From Candidatus Niyogiibacteriota bacterium (lineage in GTDB: Bacteria > Patescibacteriota > Minisyncoccia > HO2-45-28), in assembly GCA_016177385.1 (NCBI GenBank), contig JACOVJ010000024.1:1-28037 (forward strand): DNA of 28,037 nucleotides, read 5' to 3'. The notes under the pieces are model-generated. The model did no database searches and was not told the origin of the DNA. It was given only the letters and a program-made list of their open reading frames with translations. Position numbers and translations under genes: made by a program. Positions within the stretch are counted from its first letter, which is position 1. Every line of letters begins with the position of its first letter. Positions 22,491 through 28,037 of the stretch are shown here, piece by piece.

Positions 22491-22949
22491 ATGAAAAAGA
22501 AATACAGCAAAAATATTCGGGTCGTTTTAGATATCCTTCGAGATGAGGTGAATGGTGATGTTGCGTCTGCGTTAAAAAAAATGACCAGCGATTATACAAT
22601 GACCTGGGTTGATGCCGGCATCAACGGTAAGGAGCTATTTCCAACAACGAGCAATAATATAAAAAAGGAATTGGAAGAAGCATATCCGATTAAAGGACGG
22701 CAATATGATATAAAAAATATCACAGAAGGAGACAATGTTGTGATGGTGGAACTCATTGAGAGTTTTCCAAACACAAAAACGAAAAAAGTATATCGAACCC
22801 CCCTCGTTTTAGTATTAGAGATGAGGGACGGAAAAATAAGAACCGGAAGGCATTATCTCGATCCACGACTTTCTGGAAAACATCTTACGAAAGCGCAAAT
22901 CGCTAAAGCGTATAAAAATAGTAAAGGATTGGAGCTGGTTATTGAATGA
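22491..22949 (+). CDS. SnoaL/NTF2-like fold protein
   Basis: A 152-residue protein, A/T-richer than ruvA. Residues 8-125 fit the SnoaL-like polyketide-cyclase/ketosteroid-isomerase fold: a helical start VVLDILRDEVNGDVASALKKM, then YTMTWVDAG, DNVVMVELIESF, TPLVLVLEMRDGKIRTGRHYLDPR, the last being the classic final strand with (I)xxxxxYxD. Members bind small hydrophobic ligands or act as enzymes; the substrate cannot be told. It begins 5 bases after the ruvA stop, so it is probably cotranscribed. The final 25 residues are a basic tail. Confidence 0.6.
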   Translation: MKKKYSKNIRVVLDILRDEVNGDVASALKKMTSDYTMTWVDAGINGKELFPTTSNNIKKELEEAYPIKGRQYDIKNITEGDNVVMVELIESFPNTKTKKVYRTPLVLVLEMRDGKIRTGRHYLDPRLSGKHLTKAQIAKAYKNSKGLELVIE

Positions 22950-22985
22950 TCGGAGCTATCTTTTTTGTTTTGTAGGTCGGTTTAG

Positions 22986-23028
22986 CACCTTCTTCTCGCC
23001 GAGCTGGCGGTGCTTGATTTTGCCGCTA
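22986..23028 (+). pseudogene. Remnant of a murE 5' end (about 15 codons)
   Basis: Bases 22989-23010 are identical to 24907-24928 in murE, 22 of 22, in the same frame and orientation. Translated from 22986 it reads HLLLAELAVLDFAAKN-stop, against HLLLAELAAAWYGHP in murE; the His codon is CAC here and CAT there. The frame is closed by TAG just upstream. The -35 of the relBE-like promoter (23014-23019) lies inside this stretch. A hairpin is possible (CGCC-GAGCT-GGCG), so a secondary structural role is not excluded. Confidence 0.5.
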
Positions 23029-23042
23029 AAAACTGATATAAA
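23014..23042 (+). promoter_or_regulatory. Promoter of the relBE-like pair
   Basis: TTGATT (23014-23019), 17-base spacer, TATAAA (23037-23042). The -10 ends 5 bases before the ATG at 23048, so the message would be leaderless. Confidence 0.65.
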
Positions 23043-23047
23043 AAGGT

Positions 23048-23251
23048 ATGCAAAAAAGCGACACCATCACAATTCCCCGCAAAGAATATGAGCGCTTGCT
23101 GAAGCGGCAAAAGATTGTCCCCGTCGTTAAACTTACTCCTTCAGAGCGGCGTGCGCTGGAGCGCGGCCGTAGGGACTTTAAAGCGGGGAAATTCATTACA
23201 CTTGAGGAGTTAGAGCGTGAACTGGAGAGTTCTCATCGGAAACAGCGCTAG
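23048..23251 (+). CDS. Putative antitoxin of a RelBE/ParDE-type pair
   Basis: A 67-residue highly charged protein, MQKSDTITIPRKEYERLLKRQ, then a helix KLTPSERRALERGRRDFKAGKFITLEELERELE. The ITIPRKEYERLL start is typical of small antitoxins (ribbon-helix-helix/Phd-like), and the C-terminal helix would bind the toxin. It overlaps the toxin gene by 35 bases. Exact antitoxin family is uncertain. Confidence 0.6.
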   Translation: MQKSDTITIPRKEYERLLKRQKIVPVVKLTPSERRALERGRRDFKAGKFITLEELERELESSHRKQR

Positions 23252-23474
23252 GAAAAACCTAGCGCGTTTTCCTAATAGGGACCGACCCCGGATACTTTTG
23301 GTATTGCGCGACATGGGAGAGAATCCGCAAAACGGCGATATCGAAAAGATTGCCGGTGAAATTCATGCATGGCGCAGGCGAATTGGCAATTATCGAATTG
23401 TGTACGAAATTGACGCAAAGCAAAGGAGCGTCTCTATTAAAGATATTCGCCGCCGCACAACGAACACATATTGA
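23217..23474 (+). CDS. RelE/ParE-family toxin
   Basis: An 85-residue basic protein beginning at GTG 23217: WRVLIGNSARKNLARFPNRDRPRILLVLRDMGENPQNGDIEKIAGEIHAWRRRIGNYRIVYEIDAKQRSV. The pattern of two N-terminal helices, a (D/P)-rich turn, W/RRRIGNYRIVYEID and a closing strand is the RelE/ParE fold; RelE-type members cleave mRNA in the ribosome. The basic RRRIGNYR region carries the residues usually needed for activity. Its start inside the antitoxin gene implies coupled translation. Confidence 0.8.
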   Translation: MNWRVLIGNSARKNLARFPNRDRPRILLVLRDMGENPQNGDIEKIAGEIHAWRRRIGNYRIVYEIDAKQRSVSIKDIRRRTTNTY

Positions 23475-23482
23475 TAAGAAAT

Positions 23483-23511
23483 AAAAAAAGCCGGGGACTT
23501 ACGTCCTCGGC
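23483..23511 (-). terminator. Rho-independent terminator of the exported orphan gene
   Basis: On the minus strand GCCGAGGAC-GTAA-GTCCCCGGC (23490-23511; one G-U pair) is followed by TTTTTTT (23483-23489). Confidence 0.85.
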
Positions 23512-23520
23512 AGTGTTGCA

Positions 23521-24219
23521 TCACTCGGAATCGGCTGCGCTTACGGCGCAGATTTTGATCTGGGAATGGAGGACGTCGTAAAAGAATTCACTCATGTCAT
23601 TATAGTTCTCGGGAAGGCGGACGACCCCCTTGATGAAGACCGGCTTTTGTTCCATGATCGCCCGGACAAGCAGGCTTGCTTCTGTCGATGAGGAAGCAGC
23701 ATCGCCACGGACCTCTCCTTCCGTAATGCCGATCCGCATCGGAAACCGCCGGTCATCGAAGTAAACCGATAGATCGATTTCCGCGTCTTCTTCCGAGCTG
23801 GCGATGGGCAATGTGATGGTGACGGTCTCGGAATTGATCGCGGCGTTTTCAGGGATCACCACCATTTCCACATGGTAATACCGACTATTTTGGCCTTGAT
23901 GGTTATAGTTGAGGCCCCAGATCTTGTCCGAAAGAAAATCGGCAAACGATGTGTAACTGCTGGTATAGGGGCGAAACGGACCAAAGGAATGAGACCACTG
24001 ATGATTGTAATTTTCCAGCACGTTTGTTTGGATGACCCCCTCGCACAGTTTCGCGGACACGTCATATTTCCAATAATCTCCCGAGTCGTCGTAGGAAATC
24101 AGTTCTGCTACCACTACGCGCCACGGACCCTTCGGCGCATATCCATCACCGAACCCCGTCATCGGAAATCCGATGAGCGCCAACGTGAACACGAAAAGAA
24201 TTGTGAACGATCGTTTCAT
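23521..24219 (-). CDS. Exported protein, unknown function
   Basis: A 232-residue protein with a signal peptide MKRSFTILFVFTLALIGFPMTGFG, probably cleaved near residues 22-26; there is no lipobox. The mature part is acidic and rich in aromatic residues (WKYDVSAKLCEGV, NYNHQWSHSFGPFRPYTSSYTSF, NYNHQGQNSRYYHVEMVVIPENAA) with beta-strand-like alternation; two Cys residues. No family is recognised. AAGGAG lies 5 bases before the ATG, and a promoter and terminator frame it as a single unit. The two NYNHQ copies are an internal short repeat. Confidence 0.7.
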   Translation of the reverse strand: MKRSFTILFVFTLALIGFPMTGFGDGYAPKGPWRVVVAELISYDDSGDYWKYDVSAKLCEGVIQTNVLENYNHQWSHSFGPFRPYTSSYTSFADFLSDKIWGLNYNHQGQNSRYYHVEMVVIPENAAINSETVTITLPIASSEEDAEIDLSVYFDDRRFPMRIGITEGEVRGDAASSSTEASLLVRAIMEQKPVFIKGVVRLPENYNDMSEFFYDVLHSQIKICAVSAADSE

Positions 24220-24267
24220 GGCTTCTCCTTGGTTGATTCCGTTGTGAACGAACCGGTGCTGTGCTAA

Positions 24268-24296
24268 TTTTTACGCTGTGAATGGATTTATGTCAA
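24268..24296 (-). promoter_or_regulatory. Promoter of the exported orphan gene
   Basis: On the minus strand TTGACA (24291-24296), 17-base spacer, TAAAAA (24268-24273). Leader about 40 bases, carrying the AAGGAG site. Confidence 0.6.
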
Positions 24297-24335
24297 GGGG
24301 CGAGACGGGCAAAAAGAGCGCGATTGAGTTATCGC

Positions 24336-24349
24336 TTAACCTGTGTTAA
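24336..24349. promoter_or_regulatory. Possible operator of the second HicBA pair
   Basis: The palindrome TTAAC-CTGT-GTTAA lies 9 bases before the hicB ATG and overlaps the expected promoter. It is short, so the call is tentative. Confidence 0.25.
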
Positions 24350-24358
24350 TCTGTAGAA

Positions 24359-24625
24359 ATGATGCAAAAAGGGCCACAAAAATCTTTTCGGAAACAATTC
24401 AAAGCGGTGATCGAGCGAGACGAGGACGGCTATTTTGTTGCGTCTGTTCCGGTGTTGCCCGGATGCCATACACAGGCAAAGACGCTACCCGAACTTACGC
24501 GGCGGATTCAAGACGCCATTCAACTGTGTCTCAATGTGTCGCGGACGAATCCGCAATATCGCAAAAGAACAAAACGGTTCGCCTACGAGCCATCGTTTGT
24601 CGGTATGGAAGTGGTCTCCGTTTAA
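24359..24625 (+). CDS. HicB-family antitoxin
   Basis: An 88-residue protein. FKAVIERDEDGYFVASVPVLPGCHTQAKTLPELTRRIQDAIQLCLNV is the canonical HicB fold (GYxAxxPxLPGCxTxG type). It lacks a separate DNA-binding domain. Two adjacent ATG codons (24359, 24362) are possible starts. hicA follows after 9 bases. It is only about 25% identical by eye to the first HicB-like protein, so the two pairs were acquired separately. Confidence 0.85.
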   Translation: MMQKGPQKSFRKQFKAVIERDEDGYFVASVPVLPGCHTQAKTLPELTRRIQDAIQLCLNVSRTNPQYRKRTKRFAYEPSFVGMEVVSV

Positions 24626-24634
24626 TTTAGTTCT

Positions 24635-24862
24635 ATGAGCAAAAAATTGCCGATGCTCAAGGCGCGCGACATCGTGCGCGTTTTACGCGCCCTCGATTTT
24701 TCTAATATCCGCCAAAGCGGTTCCCACGTATTTTTTCAACACGCGGACGGCCGTGCGACGGTTGTTCCAAAACACGGCGGAGAGGATATCGGCCGAGGGC
24801 TGCTGCGTCAAATTTTGAGAGAAGCGGAAATAGCGCCGGATGAATTTTTACGGCACTTATAA
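24635..24862 (+). CDS. HicA-family toxin
   Basis: A 75-residue basic protein, MLKARDIVRVLRALDFSNIRQSGSHVFFQHADGRATVVPKHGGEDIGRGLLRQILREAEI. It shows the full HicA (YcfA) motif set, including GSH with the catalytic His, the VVPKHGG strand and the final RGLLRQILREAEI helix; HicA acts as a ribosome-independent mRNA interferase. Order hicB-hicA. It ends 17 bases before murE. Confidence 0.88.
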   Translation: MSKKLPMLKARDIVRVLRALDFSNIRQSGSHVFFQHADGRATVVPKHGGEDIGRGLLRQILREAEIAPDEFLRHL

Positions 24863-24879
24863 GTGTCGCCGCTTCTGCC

Positions 24880-26190
24880 ATGAATTTTTTGCGAGCACTC
24901 TATCATCTTCTTCTCGCCGAGCTGGCGGCGGCTTGGTATGGCCATCCCTCGCGGAGGATGACGGTCGTCGGCGTCACGGGAACCAATGGGAAATCCACGA
25001 CCGTCGAGCTCATCGTGAAAATTTTGGAAGAGTCGGGATTCAAAGTTGCATCCGTGTCATCTGTGCGCTTCAAGATCGGCGATAAGGAATGGCCGAACAC
25101 GCTCAAAATGACGATGCCCGGCCGCGGAGCGCTCCAGAAATTTTTGCGCGACGCCAAGCGTGAACACGCGACACATGCGGTGCTCGAGGCGACCTCGGAA
25201 GGCATCCACCAATCGCGCCACCGCGCCATCGCGTGGGATGCTCTCGTGCTCACAAACGTAACGCCCGAACACATCGAATCGCACGGCTCCTTTGAAAAAT
25301 ACCGCCGCGCGAAAGAAAAACTTTTCAAATTACTTTCAAAAACCTATCGCAAAAACGAAATCCCGAAAGTGATGGTGGTGAATGCGGACGACGCATCGCG
25401 CGACCGGTTCCTCCGCTACGATGCCGATAAAAAAATAACGTATTCCGCCAAGGAATACGAGGTCGCGTTTGAAGATGGTGGCATGCGGATTTTAACACCC
25501 GCCGGAATGGAAATCCGTTCCAAACTCACAGGCGCATTCAATCTCGCGAACATTGCCGCAGCAACGGCACTTGCGCGGGCGCTGAATATCGGCTGGGACG
25601 CAATCAAGCGCGGGATTGAGAAAGCGGATGTCGTCGCGGGGCGGATGGAATATATTCAACACGAACCTTTCGCGGTCATCGTGGATTATGCCCACACACC
25701 TGATGCGCTCCACAAAGTTTACGAGGCACTGCAAAAAAGTTTACGAGGTTCTTCCTCAGAAATCTTACGAGGAAGAACCTCGTTAATTTGCGTGTTGGGT
25801 GCGGCGGGTGGCGGGCGCGATAAATGGAAGCGCCCCGAATTCGGGAAGATCGCATCCGAGTTTTGCTCGGAAGTGATTTTGACGAATGAAGACCCCTACG
25901 ACGAAAATCCGGAAGCAATTCTTAATGATATTGAAGCGGGCTTGCCCGCCGTAGCTTTCTTCGACCCTCCGAAGCCTTGCGCGAAGGAGGTAGCGAAGGC
26001 GGGAACGAAAGCGCTGAAAATTTTGGACCGCGGCACGGCCATTGAGCGCGCGATCCACGACGCAAAAGCAGGGGATGTCGTCATCATCACGGGCAAGGGA
26101 TGCGAACCGTGGATCATGGGGCCCAAGGGCTCCAAAACCGCATGGGATGACCGTGAAGTTGCGCGGAAGGCGCTTGTTGAAAAACAATGA
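24880..26190 (+). CDS. murE: MurE-type Mur ligase without the N-terminal Mur domain
   Basis: A UDP-MurNAc-tripeptide synthetase-like ATP-dependent ligase that adds the third residue of the peptidoglycan stem. The 436-residue protein has the ATP-binding motif VVGVTGTNGKSTTVE at about 29-43, VLEATSEGIHQSR (about 107-119), LTNVTPEHIESHGSFEKYRRAK, the middle-domain DYAHTPDAL and LGAAGGGRDKWKRPEFG, and the C-terminal WDDREVARKAL. It is about 60-90 residues short at the N-terminus: the usual UDP-binding Mur domain is replaced by a short hydrophobic helix FLRALYHLLLAELAAAWYG. The usual meso-DAP motif DNPR is EDPY here (NEDPYDENPEAI), so the third residue is not predicted. Two palindromic repeats are inserted in frame. 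Confidence 0.85.
   Translation: MNFLRALYHLLLAELAAAWYGHPSRRMTVVGVTGTNGKSTTVELIVKILEESGFKVASVSSVRFKIGDKEWPNTLKMTMPGRGALQKFLRDAKREHATHAVLEATSEGIHQSRHRAIAWDALVLTNVTPEHIESHGSFEKYRRAKEKLFKLLSKTYRKNEIPKVMVVNADDASRDRFLRYDADKKITYSAKEYEVAFEDGGMRILTPAGMEIRSKLTGAFNLANIAAATALARALNIGWDAIKRGIEKADVVAGRMEYIQHEPFAVIVDYAHTPDALHKVYEALQKSLRGSSSEILRGRTSLICVLGAAGGGRDKWKRPEFGKIASEFCSEVILTNEDPYDENPEAILNDIEAGLPAVAFFDPPKPCAKEVAKAGTKALKILDRGTAIERAIHDAKAGDVVIITGKGCEPWIMGPKGSKTAWDDREVARKALVEKQ
25741..25786. repeat. Palindromic repeat inserted in frame in murE
   Basis: ACGAGGTTCTTCCTC (25743-25757) is perfectly complementary to 25769-25783, with an 11-base loop; both arms extend by a few bases. It codes for SLRGSSSEILRGRTSL at about residues 287-303, extra to the Mur fold just before ICVLGAAGGG. 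The flank also repeats AAAGTTTACGAGG directly (around 25714-25727 and 25737-25748). Confidence 0.65.
25966..25990. repeat. Second palindromic repeat in murE (polA-repeat family)
   Basis: On the reverse strand CCTCCTTCGC then CTTCGGAGGG resembles the polA unit at 15707-15731, in inverse orientation. It codes for DPPKPCAKEVAKAG at about residues 361-374, inserted between two strands of the C-terminal domain. Confidence 0.5.
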
Positions 26191-26684
26191 AAGTTTTGAT
26201 TTCCGGTTTCAGCCCGTACGGCGCGTTTAGCGACAACATCACACAGAAAATCATCCAACGGTTGAAGGTCCGCAAAAACACAGAGAAGATCATTTTCCCC
26301 GTTGAATTTAACGAGAGTATTTTTCGAGACGCCATTCAAAAATATAAACCGAATTTTTTTCTTGCGCTGGGACAGCATCCGCGCGCACGAAAGATCCGTA
26401 TTGAGCGCAAAGCGGTGAATTTGCGCCGGTTCCATAAAGACCAAAAACCCGTTGCGATCGATACGAAAGGACCGCGATATCGATTTCTAAATTGGAAGCT
26501 GACGTCCGACCGCGAAACACGAATCAGCTATAATGCCGGAATGTATGTATGCAATTTTTGTATCTATGTGGTTTCTGGACTTCAGCAAACAGAAAATTTT
26601 AAATTCGCCCTTTTACATATTCCCCGAAGCGGTGACATTCAAAAAATGGTAAAATTTGTCGAATCAAGACTCGATAAGATTTAA
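26187..26684 (+). CDS. Pyrrolidone-carboxylate peptidase-like protein (family C15)
   Basis: A 165-residue protein similar to Pcp, which removes N-terminal pyroglutamate. It starts MKVLISGFSPYGAFSDN (the VLxTGFxPFG start), has ALGQHPRARKIRIERKAVNL with the catalytic Glu about 73, SYNAGMYVCNFCIYVVS with nucleophile Cys about 122, and FALLHIPRSG with catalytic His about 144, so the triad is kept. It is about 45 residues shorter than the usual 210, with loops trimmed. ATGA overlap with the murE stop gives coupling. The gene is A/T-richer than murE, which suggests it was added later. Confidence 0.75.
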   Translation: MKVLISGFSPYGAFSDNITQKIIQRLKVRKNTEKIIFPVEFNESIFRDAIQKYKPNFFLALGQHPRARKIRIERKAVNLRRFHKDQKPVAIDTKGPRYRFLNWKLTSDRETRISYNAGMYVCNFCIYVVSGLQQTENFKFALLHIPRSGDIQKMVKFVESRLDKI

Positions 26685-26712
26685 CAAGACGACAGAGGGC
26701 CGCGCGAAATTA

Positions 26713-26743
26713 ACAAAAAAATAAACCCGCTATGTGCGGGCTT
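26713..26743 (-). terminator. Terminator at the 3' end of the DUF457-like gene
   Basis: On the minus strand CCCGC-ACATA-GCGGG (26726-26740) overlaps the stop codon TAG and is followed by TTTATTTTTTTGTT. The stem is only 5 bp plus two more A-T pairs. Confidence 0.6.
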
Positions 26744-27377
26744 TGAGAAAAGAAAAAGCGAGCCATACGCTGATGACGCAAATCCACAAGAGAACCAGAA
26801 GAACTGCGCCCATTCGCCATCCTAGGACGGCTTTGGCGGCGATGCTGAAAAGAATGGATCCCGCGACCAATTCAATAAGCGAAGTTTTTGATGGCACGAG
26901 CCACGTTGTATCAAGCCACCGATCGTATTTGCCTTGAAACTGGGCCGCGAGAGAGTGTTTTGGGCTAACTACGCCGGTGATGGGTGAGAGATATTTTTTT
27001 GAAAACGGCCACAACCATGCGATGCCCCCGCCGCCTAAACCTTCTGTGTCATGGACAAAATGCCAGAAGACGCATAAAGGCGCGGCGATTGCCCAGAAGA
27101 AGCCGTCCGTGAATGCGCCGATTATGAATGCGGCCGCGATCATGATAAGCGGACGATGCGTAATGTATTCGTGATGGTTGCCGTATACTTTATGTTTCCA
27201 AAGGAACATGAAAGCTACATCAAAATCTGGCGCCAGCGCAAGTATTCCACCAAGGGCGTATCCGTATAATGCCGCGTTATATTCCAGAAAATAACCGAGC
27301 AAGAAAACGAGAAAAACGCCAACGCTGAAATCCAGGAACGCTGGAAAAGCACTTCCGGCGATTTTCAGTATCCACAC
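26730..27377 (-). CDS. YdjM/DUF457-type membrane protein (putative metal-dependent hydrolase)
   Basis: A 215-residue inner-membrane protein with about 5-6 hydrophobic segments. Family motifs are LALAPDFDVAFMFLWKHKVYGNHHEYITHRPL and FWHFVHDTEGLGG, whose Asp and His residues are the presumed metal ligands. Function in the family is poorly known (YdjM of E. coli is LexA-controlled). The start is placed at GTG 27377: AAGGAGG (27386-27392) lies 8 bases upstream and a promoter precedes it at 27421-27448. The ATG at 27437 lies upstream of the inferred transcript start. It is convergent with the Pcp-like gene. Confidence 0.72.
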   Translation of the reverse strand: MWILKIAGSAFPAFLDFSVGVFLVFLLGYFLEYNAALYGYALGGILALAPDFDVAFMFLWKHKVYGNHHEYITHRPLIMIAAAFIIGAFTDGFFWAIAAPLCVFWHFVHDTEGLGGGGIAWLWPFSKKYLSPITGVVSPKHSLAAQFQGKYDRWLDTTWLVPSKTSLIELVAGSILFSIAAKAVLGWRMGAVLLVLLWICVISVWLAFSFLKART

Positions 27378-27420
27378 TTCTCGCGCCTCCTTTTCAAGGT
27401 AAAAATATTTCAGAATCGAT

Positions 27421-27448
27421 ATTATCATACAGCGCATGGATCCGTCAA
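27421..27448 (-). promoter_or_regulatory. Promoter of the DUF457-like gene
   Basis: On the minus strand TTGACG (27443-27448), 16 bases, GATAAT (27421-27426). Transcription would start near 27414, downstream of the ATG at 27437 and upstream of the GTG at 27377. Confidence 0.5.
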
Positions 27449-27486
27449 GATTTTAATTCCTTATTATACTCTACTATTCATTTTAA

Positions 27487-27540
27487 ATCCCGCAGGACGA
27501 CCGCGAGGTTGCGAGAAAAATGCTTCGGCAGGTAAAATAG
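27487..27540 (+). pseudogene. Remnant of a murE 3' end (17 codons)
   Basis: Translates as IPQDDREVARKMLRQVK followed by TAG, against TAWDDREVARKALVEKQ-stop at the end of murE (26190). DDREVAR is a Mur ligase C-terminal signature. A TAA closes the frame just upstream (27484-27486), so this cannot be a working gene. Codons differ at synonymous sites from the intact murE, so it comes from a diverged copy. It lies just before the last gene in the window. Confidence 0.65.
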
Positions 27541-27547
27541 AGAAGCA

Positions 27548-28037
27548 ATGAAATCGGACAGGAAACATGTCGTAGTCGCAGTGAGCGGCGGATTCGATCC
27601 GGTGCATGTGGGTCATGTGCGGATGTTCCAGAACGCCAAGAAACTGGGCGACAAGCTCATCGTCATTTTGAATAACGACAACTGGCTCTCAAAGAAAAAG
27701 GGGTTCGTGTTCATGCCCCAGCACGAGCGGAAAGAACTGCTTGAATCCATCGCCGGCGTTGATAAGGTTGTGCTGACGCGCCATCAGGCGAATCCCACCG
27801 ACATGAGCGTGAACGCGGAACTCGCGCACTTAAAACCCGATATTTTTGTGAATGGCGGCGACCGGAAGCTCGGCAACGTCCCCGAAGTAGCGGTTTGCAA
27901 TCAGATCGGATGCAAAATGGTCTTCAATATCGGCAAGGGCGGGAAGGTTCAATCCAGTTCGTGGCTCTTGAAGGCATACGTCCAGAACGCCGCCGATTGC
28001 CCCTGCGGCTCCGGCAAAAAATTCAAAAAGTGTCACA
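27548..28037 (+). CDS. Cytidylyltransferase-like protein with a C-terminal SEC-C motif (partial)
   Basis: 163 residues are visible; the 3' end is beyond the window. VVVAVSGGFDPVHVGHVRMFQNAKKLGD carries the HxGH motif (20-23) of the nucleotidyltransferase alpha/beta phosphodiesterase superfamily (RfaE C-terminal/TagD-like), with LIVILNNDNW, PQHERKELLESIAGVD and DIFVNGGD also matching. The last 13 residues, CPCGSGKKFKKCH, are a SEC-C zinc motif, best known at the SecA C-terminus. This is an unusual fusion. The product may activate a sugar or alcohol phosphate with CTP or ATP; substrate not known. A weak AGAAGC site precedes the ATG. Confidence 0.85.
   Translation, partial: MKSDRKHVVVAVSGGFDPVHVGHVRMFQNAKKLGDKLIVILNNDNWLSKKKGFVFMPQHERKELLESIAGVDKVVLTRHQANPTDMSVNAELAHLKPDIFVNGGDRKLGNVPEVAVCNQIGCKMVFNIGKGGKVQSSSWLLKAYVQNAADCPCGSGKKFKKCH

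Noticed and set aside
18826..24862. A defence island or new anti-phage system
   Set aside because: Only toxin-antitoxin pairs and orphans are present; no nuclease-helicase, reverse transcriptase, CBASS or retron component is visible.
27378..27437. ATG start for the DUF457-like gene at 27437
   Set aside because: Lies between the -35 and -10 of the predicted promoter; the GTG at 27377 has an AAGGAGG site and gives the normal membrane-protein start.

Overview
The window looks like the origin region of a small-genome bacterium of the Candidate Phyla Radiation (Patescibacteria, most likely Parcubacteria-type). This is an inference. It rests on gene content and protein form: a DNA polymerase I without a 3'-5' exonuclease, a Mur ligase without the N-terminal Mur domain, a shortened YebC, short intergenic gaps, many genes whose -10 box almost touches the start codon, and palindromic repeats inserted in frame inside genes. 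No tRNA, rRNA or CRISPR array was found, and no stretch over about 300 bases lacks a feature.

Layout. 1-2904: the rpmH start (minus), dnaA, a probable oriC with DnaA boxes and an AT-rich tract, then dnaN. 2913-6706: a class A penicillin-binding protein (minus) divergent from tyrS. 6710-9912: a minus-strand cluster ruvB, small membrane protein, PH-domain membrane protein, yebC, a 157-bp palindromic element, ruvC, then a 47-codon acidic ORF. 9915-10133: a strong promoter and a rod-shaped RNA that resembles 6S RNA. 10134-13055: a PilB/GspE ATPase, a second type of palindromic element, and a degenerate DHH-family protein. 13134-18290: a lipoprotein, tsaE, a second copy of the 157-bp element, polA, holA and rpsT. 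18339-21811: a PspA N-terminal-like fragment, a HicBA-like pair, uvrB and a small orphan gene. 21906-24862: ruvA, a SnoaL-like gene, a RelBE-like pair, an exported orphan and a second HicBA pair. 24880-28037: a MurE-type ligase, a pyrrolidone-carboxylate-peptidase-like gene, a YdjM/DUF457 membrane protein, and a nucleotidyltransferase with a C-terminal SEC-C motif that is cut by the window end.

The core is replication, recombination and repair (DnaA, DnaN, PolA, HolA, RuvABC, UvrB) mixed with cell-wall synthesis (PBP, MurE) and translation (TyrS, TsaE, S20, L34). Accessory genes are inserted between the core genes. The most interesting signals are non-coding: (i) two 157/158-bp terminal-inverted-repeat elements whose ends contain the stop codon of one neighbour and the start codon of the other; (ii) the 6S-like RNA; (iii) short murE-like remnants on both sides of the accessory cluster around murE; (iv) two modes of gene start, leaderless-looking for several core genes and strong promoter plus AAGGAG for orphan exported or small genes.
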